From: an uncultured Colwellia sp.
Lineage (GTDB): Bacteria; Pseudomonadota; Gammaproteobacteria; Enterobacterales; Alteromonadaceae
Assembly: GCA_913058395.1 (NCBI GenBank)
Contig: CAJXQI010000015.1
Location: 1 to 64,000, forward strand
Length of the DNA stretch: 64,000 bases
Direction of reading: 5' to 3'
Part shown: positions 45,241 through 53,883 of the stretch, piece after piece
Layout of the letters: each line of letters opens with the position of its first letter
Numbering within the stretch: the stretch's first letter is position 1
The notes under the pieces: model-generated
Told to the model about the DNA's origin: nothing
Database searches by the model: none
Seen by the model: only the letters and a program-made list of their open reading frames with translations
Program-made: the position numbers and the translations under genes

Positions 45241-45921
45241 ACTCGCTGATAAATGTAGATTTACGTTGAACACTAAGTCTACATTTTATTTGGCTCACAT
45301 CATTTCTTTCTTTTTGTTCTAATTTCATTTTTGATTTATAGGTTAATAGCCAAAACTTTTTTGATCATTGCCATCAAATCACTCTTTTTATAGAGCCTCA
45401 TGAATATTCTCATTACAGACTACGTTCTATTAGTATGGTCGATGAATCTCAATAAAATTGACGGCGCTACGTAGCGCTATTAACCAAGTAAAGTTCACAT
45501 ATACGCAAAGGCTTTTCTGCGGTTTTAAATACAACTTAATAATGAATCATTTAATTACTAAAATATAAGCACTTTGCCGTTTCAATATGGATATATATTT
45601 TTATAAAACTTGGTCACGTCGTCAATAAATTTATTCTTAATATAAGAACTGAAATTTACTTGTTCTTACCTGAAAAAATCAGCTTAGCGTACGCCATATA
45701 AGCGTTTTTTGTATTTCAAAACTTGTTTTAGACATTATTGTAATTCATCCCACTGATTATTTTGTTTGCGTTGTTTATCGCTTGTAATTCAAGTTTATTC
45801 CTTTGATTCAAATGCCTATGGTAAAGCTCACATTTTTACATTATGTGATTTAAATCAAAGCAAATTATCACATTTATGCCAATATTATGCTGCAAAAAAG
45901 GTGTTAATAAGGGTAAGAAGC
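45241..45921. other. Long regulatory/intergenic region between perM and the nir genes
   Basis: 681 bp. The first part has a 9-bp stem (45251-45259 with 45278-45286) that may end the perM transcript. A perfect 14-bp palindrome GCGCTACGTAGCGC lies at 45465-45478. The FNR-type box and -10 of the nir operon are at the right end. An in-frame extension of nirC to 45766 exists but has no protein-like pattern and includes the promoter, so it is not coding. Confidence 0.55.
45845..45888 (+). promoter_or_regulatory. FNR/DNR-type box and -10 of the nir operon
   Basis: GTGAT-TTAA-ATCAA (45845-45858) fits the FNR/DNR dyad TTGAT-N4-ATCAA with one mismatch. A TATTAT -10 at 45883-45888 puts the start point about 42 bp from the dyad centre, the class II activator distance. 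Activation under low oxygen and/or by nitric oxide is inferred. Confidence 0.7.
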
Positions 45922-46275
45922 ATGACAATTGTAAAACAAACCTTAATCACAATATTGGGAACTATTTTAGTCATCAATAGTGGTTTTCCTGTAAAGGCTG
46001 CGGAGTTAACTTCCGAGCGGGAAGCGCAGCTTGTTCATATGGTGAAACAAGACTGTGGTTCTTGCCATGGCATGACACTAAAAGGTGGACTCGGCCCAAC
46101 ACTTTTACCTAAAGCGATGAATAAACTCCCCCTAGAAGCTATTAAAAGTACCATATTACATGGTCGTCCAGGCACCGCAATGCCCGAGTGGAAGTCAATT
46201 TTGACAGAGCAAGAAGCAATGTGGATCAGTCAACAATTACAACAAGGTATCGAATCTCATGATCAATCTAAATAA
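45922..46275 (+). CDS. nirC: NirC, cytochrome c55x
   Basis: 117 residues. Signal peptide at 1-27 (ends VKAAE). One c-type heme site, DCGSCHG (Cys45, Cys48, His49), and a probable axial Met87 in GTAMPEW. It is the small periplasmic cytochrome that passes electrons during maturation of heme d1 enzymes. ATG 45922 is chosen because it gives a full signal peptide behind the promoter. Its 3' end overlaps nirF by 17 nt. First gene of the nirCFDLGHJEN block. Confidence 0.85.
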   Translation: MTIVKQTLITILGTILVINSGFPVKAAELTSEREAQLVHMVKQDCGSCHGMTLKGGLGPTLLPKAMNKLPLEAIKSTILHGRPGTAMPEWKSILTEQEAMWISQQLQQGIESHDQSK

Positions 46276-47503
46276 GGTGCTAATGGCAACAGCGTTGTCG
46301 ATATTTGTCAGCGCATGTTCTCAGTCAAGCATTACTGCTCAGCAAAAAGATGAGCAATTGACCACATCACCTTTGAGAGCAACAGGTGATCTTGGCGTTG
46401 TAATTGAAAGGGCAACGTCACAAGTACAAATTGTTAATCATACCCATAACACAATGTTGAGTGAAATAGACGGGCTAGGTGATTTGTCTCATGCTTCGAT
46501 TGTTTATTCTCGAGACGAACGTTACGCCTATGTATTCGGCCGTGACGGTGGTTTAACCAAAATTGATATATTAAAAGACAAAATCGATAAACGTGTAATG
46601 CAATCAGGTAACAGTATTGGTGGTGCAATTAGCCAAGACGGCAAATTAATTGCGGTATCAAATTATACTCCTGGTGGCGTTAAAGTATTCAACAGCGACA
46701 CCTTAGAATTAGTTGCAACAATCGACAGTACAATCTTAACTAATAAAGCCAAAAATGACGATGGCAGCCCTGTACGTTCTAAAGTAGTTGGTTTAGTAGA
46801 TGCCCCTGGACAAAAGTTTGTTTTTAGCCTTTTCGACAGCCATGAAATTTGGATTGCGGACTTTTCGAAGCCCAAAATGGAGTTAACTAAGTTTGAAGAC
46901 ATTGGCTTATTTCCTTATGACGCTTTGATCAGCCCTGATGGTCGTTTCTATATTGCGGGTTTATTTGGTGAAGATGGTTTAGCAAAATTAGATTTATGGC
47001 ATCTTGAAAAGGGTGTTCAACGCATTTTACCTAATTACGGTAAAGGCGATAAAAAATTACCCGTATACAAAATGCCACATTTAGAAGGTTGGGCAATGGC
47101 AGGTGATTATGCCTTCTTACCAGCCGTAGGTAAGCATAGCGTATTAGTTGTTGATACCAATACATGGTTACAAGTTGCTGAAATTCCTGCTCATAGCCAG
47201 CCTATTTTTGTGATGGCGCAGCCTGATAATCGACAAATTTGGGTAAACTTTGCTTTTCCTGACAATAACACCATTCAAGTATTTAATACTGAAACTTTTG
47301 AGTTAGTAAAAACACTTACGCCAGGTCCTGCTGTGCTGCATATGGAATTTACGCCACGTGGTGAAAATGTTTGGATTTCAGTACGAGATAGTAATGAAGT
47401 GCATGTCTATGACACTGCTACGCAAACCCTGATTGATAAGCTGCCAGTGAAAAGTCCAAGTGGCATTTTCTTCACCAATCGTGCGCATCAAATAGGGCTG
47501 TAA
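46259..47503 (+). CDS. nirF: NirF, heme d1 biosynthesis lipoprotein
   Basis: 414 residues, eight-bladed beta-propeller related to the d1 domain of cytochrome cd1. The lipobox FVSACS (Cys20) anchors it on the periplasmic side. Propeller repeats such as ASIVYSRDERYAYVFGRDGGLTKIDI and WAMAGDYAFLPAVGKHSVLVVD are visible throughout. NirF acts on the late d1 precursor in the periplasm and partners with NirN and NirS. It overlaps nirC at 46259 and shares its stop region with the nirD start (TAATG). Confidence 0.9.
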   Translation: MINLNKVLMATALSIFVSACSQSSITAQQKDEQLTTSPLRATGDLGVVIERATSQVQIVNHTHNTMLSEIDGLGDLSHASIVYSRDERYAYVFGRDGGLTKIDILKDKIDKRVMQSGNSIGGAISQDGKLIAVSNYTPGGVKVFNSDTLELVATIDSTILTNKAKNDDGSPVRSKVVGLVDAPGQKFVFSLFDSHEIWIADFSKPKMELTKFEDIGLFPYDALISPDGRFYIAGLFGEDGLAKLDLWHLEKGVQRILPNYGKGDKKLPVYKMPHLEGWAMAGDYAFLPAVGKHSVLVVDTNTWLQVAEIPAHSQPIFVMAQPDNRQIWVNFAFPDNNTIQVFNTETFELVKTLTPGPAVLHMEFTPRGENVWISVRDSNEVHVYDTATQTLIDKLPVKSPSGIFFTNRAHQIGL

Positions 47504-47988
47504 TGATGACGACACTATTAACCCTATTAGAACAAAACATTATTAACCAATATCAAAAAGGTTTTCCGCTTTGTTCGCAGCCTTATAAAGTTATTGCAGA
47601 TGAACTTAATAGCACTGAAGAGGAAGTATTATCGGCTATTTTAAAGTTAGATGACGCCGGTATATTGTCGCGTATTGGGCCAGTATTTAATCACAAAAAA
47701 GCCGGTTCTAGCACTTTGGCAGCATTAGCTGTGCCAGAAGAGTCGCTAGATGAAATTGCTGAAATTGTTAATCAGTTCGAACAAGTTAATCATAACTATG
47801 CCAGGGAGCACAGTTATAATTTATGGTTTGTTGTAACAGCGAGTGATGATGAGGCATTAGCACAAGTGATAGAACAAATTGAACAGCTGACAGGTTATCA
47901 AGTGTTGGTGTTGCCAATGGAAGCTTCGTATCACATTGACTTAGCATTCAATATTAACTTCTCGCAACATCAACTAGGCGGTCATTAA
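47503..47988 (+). CDS. nirD: NirD, siroheme decarboxylase subunit (AsnC-like)
   Basis: 161 residues, AsnC/Lrp-like two-domain protein: N-terminal winged helix (~10-70, FPLCSQPYKVIADELN) and RAM-like domain with AALAVPEESLDEIAEIVNQFEQVNHNY and NLWFVVTASDDE. NirD/L/G/H together decarboxylate siroheme to 12,18-didecarboxysiroheme. Which of the four paralogues bears which letter is assigned by gene order. The start overlaps the nirF stop and nirL follows 1 bp after. Confidence 0.88.
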   Translation: MMTTLLTLLEQNIINQYQKGFPLCSQPYKVIADELNSTEEEVLSAILKLDDAGILSRIGPVFNHKKAGSSTLAALAVPEESLDEIAEIVNQFEQVNHNYAREHSYNLWFVVTASDDEALAQVIEQIEQLTGYQVLVLPMEASYHIDLAFNINFSQHQLGGH

Positions 47989-47989
47989 T

Positions 47990-48568
47990 ATGAGTTCATT
48001 ATCTAGCCAACAACAGCATTTACAAGAAAACCATCGTACTGAAAATATGCAAAATGAGTTCACAGCTGAACTATTATCCGCTAATCAACTGCAAAAATTA
48101 CGAGAGATTTTAGAGTGCGGTTTACCGCATGTTGCTCAGCCTTATTTAGCGATTGCAGAAAAAGTTTCAGCCACAGAAGCGCAAGTGTTAGCACAAATAG
48201 AACATTGGCAAACTGACGGATTAGTAAAGCGCTTTGGTTTAGTCGTTAAGCATCGTCAATTAGGTTACAAAGCCAATGCTATGGTGGTGTGGAATATTGC
48301 TGATGAACATGTTGATCGTGTTGCTGCAATGTTTTCTAGTTGCCCTGAAGTATCGCTATGTTATCGACGCCCACGTCGTTTACCACATTGGCCTTATAAT
48401 TTATTTTGCATGATCCACGGTACTGACCGAAGTATTGTTTTAGCGCAAATTGACGCCATGGTAGAGAAATTTTCATTGCAAGATATCGAAAAAGATATTT
48501 TATTTAGTTTTAAAGCCTATAAACAGCAAGGCGCTCGTTACGGGAAAAAAGGTCTTACTAATGGATAA
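47990..48568 (+). CDS. nirL: NirL, siroheme decarboxylase subunit
   Basis: 192 residues, AsnC-like paralogue with ILECGLPHVAQPYLAIAEKVSATEAQV (winged helix), GLVVKHRQLGYKANAMVVWNI, and CYRRPRRLPHWPYNLFCMIHG, the conserved His/Arg block of the NirH/L-type subunit. A longer variable N-terminus (first ~35 residues) precedes the domain. It overlaps nirG by 8 nt. Confidence 0.86.
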   Translation: MSSLSSQQQHLQENHRTENMQNEFTAELLSANQLQKLREILECGLPHVAQPYLAIAEKVSATEAQVLAQIEHWQTDGLVKRFGLVVKHRQLGYKANAMVVWNIADEHVDRVAAMFSSCPEVSLCYRRPRRLPHWPYNLFCMIHGTDRSIVLAQIDAMVEKFSLQDIEKDILFSFKAYKQQGARYGKKGLTNG

Positions 48569-49046
48569 ATCATCACGTCATTCAACAACAGCATTGGCTG
48601 AGTTAAGTGAATTAGACAGAAAATTAATTAACCTGCTACAGCGCGGCTTACCTATTGCCGAACGACCATTTTTAGAAATTTCTGAGCAATTAAATAGCAG
48701 CGAAGACGAAGTGCTTGAACGCTTAAATCACTTAATGGCTAATAAAGTGCTAACGCGATTTGGTCCAATGTTTGATGCGGTATGTCTAGGTGGCGCATTT
48801 ACACTCGCGGCGCTAGCAGTGCCAGAAGAAAGATTTGAAGAAGTTACTGAACAAGTGAATAGCTTCGACGAAGTTGCGCACAATTATCGTCGAACCCATG
48901 ATTTTAATATGTGGTTTGTTGTCGGTGCAGAATCTGAAGCACAAGTTAATCAAGTGATTAGTAATATTGAGAAAAAAACCTCATTACCTGTTCTTAATAC
49001 GCCAAAATTAGAAGAGTTTTATGTCCAATTATACCTCCCAGCCTAG
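48561..49046 (+). CDS. nirG: NirG, siroheme decarboxylase subunit
   Basis: 161 residues, AsnC-like paralogue most like the NirD type: LLQRGLPIAERPFLEISEQLNSSEDEV, GPMFDAVCLGGAFTLAALAVPEERF, and HNYRRTHDFNMWFVVGAESE. It pairs with NirH as NirD pairs with NirL in the decarboxylase. It overlaps nirL by 8 nt and nirH by 26 nt, so strong coupling. Confidence 0.86.
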   Translation: MDKSSRHSTTALAELSELDRKLINLLQRGLPIAERPFLEISEQLNSSEDEVLERLNHLMANKVLTRFGPMFDAVCLGGAFTLAALAVPEERFEEVTEQVNSFDEVAHNYRRTHDFNMWFVVGAESEAQVNQVISNIEKKTSLPVLNTPKLEEFYVQLYLPA

Positions 49047-49566
49047 TGCTCAGCTTACGCCTTTAGAGCGTCAATATGTATTACTGACACAATCAGGCTT
49101 ACCTATTGTTGCACAGCCATACCAACATATTGCCGAGCAATTGCAACTATCAGTGGCTGAAGTGCTCGCCATGACAACTGACTTGAAAGAGCGCGGTATT
49201 ATTCGTCGCATTGCGGCTGTACCCAATCACTACAAATTAGGCTATCGCTTTAATGGAATGACGGTTTGGGATGTAAAAGATGAATATGTTAGCGAGTTTG
49301 GCAAAGCAGTAGGGCGATTACCTTTTGTGAGTCATTGCTATTTACGACCAAGACATTTACCGCAGTGGAACTACAATTTATTTGCCATGGTGCATGGGAA
49401 AACTGAACAGGAAGTTCAGCAATATAGGACCCAAATCAAAGATTTACTCGAAAATGTATTGGAGGTTAGAAATGATGACGCAGATCAAGCGCACCACTTT
49501 CAAACCAATGATATGTTAACAAGCACAGAGATATTGAAGAAAACAGGCTTGCGACTAAAACGCTAG
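49021..49566 (+). CDS. nirH: NirH, siroheme decarboxylase subunit
   Basis: 181 residues, AsnC-like paralogue of the NirL type: LLTQSGLPIVAQPYQHIAEQLQLSVAEV, RRIAAVPNHYKLGYRFNGMTVWDV, and CYLRPRHLPQWNYNLFAMVHGK. The RPRHLPQWNYN block is the conserved active-site-side motif of the NirL/H subunits. It overlaps nirG and lies 75 bp before the chosen nirJ start. Confidence 0.86.
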   Translation: MSNYTSQPSAQLTPLERQYVLLTQSGLPIVAQPYQHIAEQLQLSVAEVLAMTTDLKERGIIRRIAAVPNHYKLGYRFNGMTVWDVKDEYVSEFGKAVGRLPFVSHCYLRPRHLPQWNYNLFAMVHGKTEQEVQQYRTQIKDLLENVLEVRNDDADQAHHFQTNDMLTSTEILKKTGLRLKR

Positions 49567-49641
49567 CTATAATTAAAAGAATTTAAATTTTAGTTTTTGC
49601 TGCGAATAGCTCGCAATGAGAACTTACGAGGATCAAAGCCG

Positions 49642-50838
49642 ATGTTTAGAATTTCACAGTTATTAAAAACATTTCATGATGATTTACCGGCCAATAAAGC
49701 CCATAAAATGCCAGGACCTGTTGTTATTTGGAATTTGATACGACGTTGTAATTTACGTTGTAAACATTGCTATTCAACGTCACTAGATATGGATTTTAAA
49801 GACGAATTAAATACAGAACAAATCAAAGCAACCATTGATGACTTAAAAGTAGCGCACGTTCCCGTGCTCATTTTATCTGGTGGTGAGCCGTTAATGCGTC
49901 CTGATATATTTGAAATTACGGCGTATGCTAAATCAAAAGGTTTCTATGTTGCGCTGTCAACCAATGGCACGCTTATCGATGAATCCAATATTGAGCAAAT
50001 TAAAGCCGCGGATTATCAGTATGTTGGTATCAGTATTGACGGACTTGAAGAGTTTCATGATGAATTTCGTCAACAAAAAGGTAGCTTTAAACAATCAATG
50101 CATGCACTAAAACTGTGCAAAGCAGCAGGAATTAAAGTGGGTATGCGCTTGTGTTTAACACATGATAACTTTGCTGACTTACCCGCTATGCTTGATTTAA
50201 TGGAAGAATACAAGGTTGATAAATTCTATTTATCTCATTTGAATTACTCTGGGCGTGGTAAGCGCAATGCAGAGAATGATGCTGTATTCAAAATGACTAA
50301 AGACGCGATGGAGATGTTATACGAACGCGCTTGGTCTCATATTTCTCAAGGTATAGATAGCGACTTTGTTACCGGAAATAATGACGCTGATGGGCCATTT
50401 TTATTGCAATGGGTTGAAAAAAGATTTGGTGATAAGTACCCAGAAAGAATCGCTAATTTAAAACAGCGACTCATCAATTGGGGCGGTAACGCTAGTGGCA
50501 TTAATGTTGCTAATATTGACAACACCGGCACCATTCATCCTGACACCTACTGGTGGAATCATCCAATTGGCAACGTGAAAACTGAAAAGTTTTCTGATGT
50601 TTGGCGCGATACACAAGATCCCCTAATGTTAGGCTTTCGACAAAGCCCTAGGCCAGTAAAAGGCCGCTGTGCAAAATGCCAGTACCTTAACATTTGTGGT
50701 GGTAACACACGTACCAGAGCCTTTGCGCAATCAAAAGATGCTTGGGCAGAAGACCCTGGGTGTTATTTAACGGACGCTGAAATTGGCGTGCAAACAAAAT
50801 ATTCAAAAACAACTGAAATACCGTGTGTTGAAGTTTAA
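49642..50838 (+). CDS. nirJ: NirJ, radical SAM heme d1 biosynthesis protein
   Basis: 398 residues, radical SAM/SPASM protein. The N-terminal cluster motif is RRCNLRCKHCYS (Cys36, Cys40, Cys43) followed by the glycine motif LSGGEPLMRPD; the C-terminal auxiliary cluster region is GRCAKCQYLNICGGN with a further Cys in EDPGCYL. It removes the propionate side chains from the didecarboxysiroheme intermediate, leaving the oxo groups of heme d1. ATG 49642 (MFRISQ) is chosen as it matches the known NirJ start; an upstream extension to 49597 shows no similarity. Confidence 0.92.
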   Translation: MFRISQLLKTFHDDLPANKAHKMPGPVVIWNLIRRCNLRCKHCYSTSLDMDFKDELNTEQIKATIDDLKVAHVPVLILSGGEPLMRPDIFEITAYAKSKGFYVALSTNGTLIDESNIEQIKAADYQYVGISIDGLEEFHDEFRQQKGSFKQSMHALKLCKAAGIKVGMRLCLTHDNFADLPAMLDLMEEYKVDKFYLSHLNYSGRGKRNAENDAVFKMTKDAMEMLYERAWSHISQGIDSDFVTGNNDADGPFLLQWVEKRFGDKYPERIANLKQRLINWGGNASGINVANIDNTGTIHPDTYWWNHPIGNVKTEKFSDVWRDTQDPLMLGFRQSPRPVKGRCAKCQYLNICGGNTRTRAFAQSKDAWAEDPGCYLTDAEIGVQTKYSKTTEIPCVEV

Positions 50839-50850
50839 ATAAATATTTGC

Positions 50851-50883
50851 ATTGAGCGTGTTTAAATTAAAGTTACGCTCAAT
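50851..50883 (+). terminator. Weak hairpin between nirJ and nirE
   Basis: ATTGAGCGT (50851-50859) pairs perfectly with ACGCTCAAT (50875-50883) around a 15-nt loop, but no T-run follows, so it may only attenuate read-through. Confidence 0.35.
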
Positions 50884-50980
50884 CACATTTGACTTAGTTT
50901 TATTAATGCTAAGTTATTGAAATATAGTTTTATAAATTTGACGGCTAACATTTTATAATAAAACAGTAGCCAAGAAGGTA

Positions 50981-51877
50981 ATGTATAAAATGACACAGTT
51001 ATCGACTGATAAAGTATCGAGTGAAAAACAAATGAATACAGATGTATTAAGTAAGTTAACTAAAAAATCTTTCTTGCAGGCAGGTGAAGTCGCGTTGGTA
51101 GGCTCAGGTCCTGGTGATGCTGAGCTACTGACTATTCGTGCATTACGTTTTATTGAACAGGCTGACGTTGTTATCTACGATCGTTTAGTTAGCGATGAAA
51201 TTATGGCACTTTTACCTGACGACTGTGAACGTTTTTACGTTGGTAAAGAGCAGGCTAAACACTGTGTTCCACAAGGTAAAATTAATGAGTTATTGGTGCA
51301 GTATGCACAACAAGGTCGCAAAGTATTACGCCTAAAAGGCGGAGATCCATTTATTTTTGGTCGCGGTGGTGAAGAAGCTGAATTTTTATTACAACATGGT
51401 GTTAGTTGCCATGTTTGTCCAGGTATTACTGCAGCCTCTGGTTGTACAACATACGCAGGTATTCCGTTAACACATCGTGGCGTTGCGCAAGGTTGTACAT
51501 TTATTACTGGTCATATGCAAAATGATGGTCAATTAAATTTACCATGGCAAAGTTTAAGTTGTGCGTCACAAACTGTTGTATTTTACATGGGCATTAATAC
51601 CTTACCAAGTATCGCTGAGCAGTTAATTAAACATGGCCGAGCAGCAAATACGCCTGCAGCACTTATTCGCAAGGGAACTCAGCCGGAACAACAAATTTTC
51701 CGCGGCAATATTTCGACATTAGCTGATTTAGTTGAACAGCATAATATTACGCCACCAACCTTGATTGTTATTGGTGATGTTGTTAACCAACTTACCGATA
51801 CTGCTTTAGCAAAACCTGGCTTTTTGGACGCTGAAACTTATCAGGCGCAAATGCAGTTGTCAGAAAAAGCTGGTTAG
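50981..51877 (+). CDS. nirE: NirE, uroporphyrinogen-III C-methyltransferase
   Basis: 298 residues, SUMT family (NirE/CobA type). It makes precorrin-2 from uroporphyrinogen III with two SAM methylations, the first step of heme d1 formation. Blocks: [59 protein letters not shown]. The ~30-residue N-terminus before the domain is variable. ATG 50981 has AGG only 2 nt away; ATG 50990 has it at 11 nt, so the start is uncertain by 3 codons. It stands 142 bp after nirJ, possibly under an internal promoter. Confidence 0.9.
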   Translation: MYKMTQLSTDKVSSEKQMNTDVLSKLTKKSFLQAGEVALVGSGPGDAELLTIRALRFIEQADVVIYDRLVSDEIMALLPDDCERFYVGKEQAKHCVPQGKINELLVQYAQQGRKVLRLKGGDPFIFGRGGEEAEFLLQHGVSCHVCPGITAASGCTTYAGIPLTHRGVAQGCTFITGHMQNDGQLNLPWQSLSCASQTVVFYMGINTLPSIAEQLIKHGRAANTPAALIRKGTQPEQQIFRGNISTLADLVEQHNITPPTLIVIGDVVNQLTDTALAKPGFLDAETYQAQMQLSEKAG

Positions 51878-51937
51878 ATTATTTAGTGTTAGGGCTTCTC
51901 TAACCATTTATTTGCAAAGTATTAAGTGTGAAATGTT

Positions 51938-53542
51938 ATGGAAAAGAAATTTAGCGTATTAAGCCAATTACCTAAAATGATAAAAGCGGTGCTTATTTCA
52001 TCACTATTAGCGTTGTCCTTGGTAGTTAGTGCACAACAAAGTGCTGAAGCGCTTTATGAAGAACACTGTCAAACCTGTCATGGTGTTGACAGGTTAGGTG
52101 CTATGGGGCCGGCGTTATTCCCTGAAAACTTATCAAGACTGCGTAAAAATAAAGCGACTAAAGTTATTCAAAATGGTCGTGTGGCAACCCAGATGCCATC
52201 GTTTAGCGAAAAGTTAACTTTGGAGCAAACTCAGCAGTTAGTTGAATACATTTATACTAAGCCGAAAACTGAATTAAAATGGTCAATGGCTGATATTAAA
52301 GCCAGTAATATCCAGCACTTTGATCAAAGTAAATTACCGAATAAGCCACAATTCGACGCTGATTTGATGAATCTGTTTATCGTTGTTGAATTAGGCGACC
52401 ATTCAGCTACTTTGCTGAACGGCGATACGTTTGAACCTATCACACGTTTTAAAACCCGCTTTGCATTACACGGCGGGCCAAAATATTCACCAGATGGTCG
52501 TTATGTTTATTTTGCTTCTCGCGATGGCTGGATAAGTAAATACGATATTTACAACATGAAAGTTGTTGCTGAAGTACGTGCAGGTATTAATACTCGAAAT
52601 ATAGCGATATCGTCAGATGGTCAATATGCCATTATTGGTAACTACCTGCCGCATAACGTTGTTATACTCAACACCAAAGATTTATCACCGGTTAAAGCGA
52701 TTGCAACGGTCGATATTGAAGGTGTTAGCTCTCGTGTTAGTGCAGTTTACAATGCTCCACCACGCCATAGTTTTATCGTAGCTTTAAAAGATGTTAAAGA
52801 AGTATGGGAAATTCCATACAGCGATAAAGGCGGCGTAGAAGTATTTAAAGGCTGGGCACATGACTATCGTAAAGACAGCGGTGAAGGAAAAGTAGAAAAT
52901 TGGAAAGTGACTGAGCCATTTCCGATTCGACGTATTCGCACCACTGATTTCTTAGATGACTTTTTCTTTGACCCAGATTATATAAACTTAATTGGTGCAT
53001 CGCGCGACAGCCACACTGGCCAAGTCATTAATCTTGATGCTAAAAAGAAAGTGGCGACAATTCCTATGGCTGGCATGCCGCATTTGGGCTCAGGTATTAC
53101 TTGGGATTATCAAGGTAAAACAGTTTTCGCATCACCGAATATTAAAGAAGGACTTGTTACCGTTATCGATATGGATAACTGGACAGTGATCAAAGAAATA
53201 GAGACCTTAGGTCCTGGTTTCTTTATGCGTAGCCACAGTAATTCACCTTATGCTTGGGTTGATGTTTTCTTTGGCCCCAATAAAAACAAAGTGCATGTTA
53301 TCGATAAAAGCACTTTGGAAATTGTTAAAACCTTAGCGCCAGTAGAAAATAAAACCGCAGCGCATGTCGAGTTCACAAAAGATGGCAAGTACGTATTACT
53401 GAGTATTTGGGATAAAGATGGCGCAGTAATCATTTACGATGCTAATACTTTAAAAGAAATTAAACGTTTACCAATGAAAAAACCGTCAGGAAAATACAAC
53501 GTATTTAACAAAATTAATTATGAAAAGGGCACTAGCCATTAA
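51938..53542 (+). CDS. nirN: NirN, cytochrome cd1-like dihydro-heme d1 dehydrogenase
   Basis: 534 residues. Signal peptide ~1-32, then a c-type cytochrome domain (~33-110) with HCQTCHG (Cys44, Cys47, His48), then an eight-bladed d1-type propeller (~135-525). Blocks FALHGGPKYSPDGRYVYFASR, TDFLDDFFFDPDYINLIGASR, GMPHLGSGITWDYQG and KKPSGKYNVFNKI place it with NirN, rather than NirS, which it resembles. NirN oxidises dihydro-heme d1 in the last step of cofactor synthesis, in the periplasm with NirF. It is the last gene of the block and ends at a strong terminator. Confidence 0.88.
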   Translation: MEKKFSVLSQLPKMIKAVLISSLLALSLVVSAQQSAEALYEEHCQTCHGVDRLGAMGPALFPENLSRLRKNKATKVIQNGRVATQMPSFSEKLTLEQTQQLVEYIYTKPKTELKWSMADIKASNIQHFDQSKLPNKPQFDADLMNLFIVVELGDHSATLLNGDTFEPITRFKTRFALHGGPKYSPDGRYVYFASRDGWISKYDIYNMKVVAEVRAGINTRNIAISSDGQYAIIGNYLPHNVVILNTKDLSPVKAIATVDIEGVSSRVSAVYNAPPRHSFIVALKDVKEVWEIPYSDKGGVEVFKGWAHDYRKDSGEGKVENWKVTEPFPIRRIRTTDFLDDFFFDPDYINLIGASRDSHTGQVINLDAKKKVATIPMAGMPHLGSGITWDYQGKTVFASPNIKEGLVTVIDMDNWTVIKEIETLGPGFFMRSHSNSPYAWVDVFFGPNKNKVHVIDKSTLEIVKTLAPVENKTAAHVEFTKDGKYVLLSIWDKDGAVIIYDANTLKEIKRLPMKKPSGKYNVFNKINYEKGTSH

Positions 53543-53580
53543 TCGTTGAATACAGCATTATTTTAGTGATAAATGATATG

Positions 53581-53615
53581 AAAGGCTTAACAGTAAAATT
53601 GTTAGGCCTTTTTTA
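53581..53615 (+). terminator. Terminator after nirN
   Basis: AAAGGCTTAACA (53581-53592) pairs with TGTTAGGCCTTT (53600-53611), one G-T wobble, 7-nt loop, then a T-run. Confidence 0.85.
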
Positions 53616-53883
53616 ATGTCTGCATTTTTGGGGCTAGTAAATTGGCAATAAGTTAATTTAATTGTAGGAGCTATTTCTTATTTATTAGGTGTAATAAGCT
53701 TTATAATTTGCAAGCAAACATATATGTAAAAGACATTAATTAGACTATATCTATATATTATTACTATCATTTTTTGAGAACATTATGATAACGTAATTAA
53801 ACCTGTATAATTTGGCTTGTTTATAATCACGTAAGCTTAAGGGATATTCTAAAATTAAAACCTTCACTAGCATCTTTGCATTC
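53616..53883. other. Promoter region of the mshQ-like gene
   Basis: AT-rich gap without genes. TATAAT at 53806-53811 with a weak TTATGA -35 at 53783-53788 (17-bp spacing) is the best promoter candidate and would give an ~65-nt leader. Nothing else was seen. Confidence 0.4.

Noticed and set aside
45766-45921. N-terminal extension of the nirC frame
   Set aside because: It contains the FNR-type box and -10, has no similarity, and would bury the signal peptide.
51938-53542. Cytochrome cd1 nitrite reductase NirS
   Set aside because: Sequence blocks, gene position after nirE and the length fit NirN; the NirS-specific N-terminal extension and neighbouring nirM are missing.
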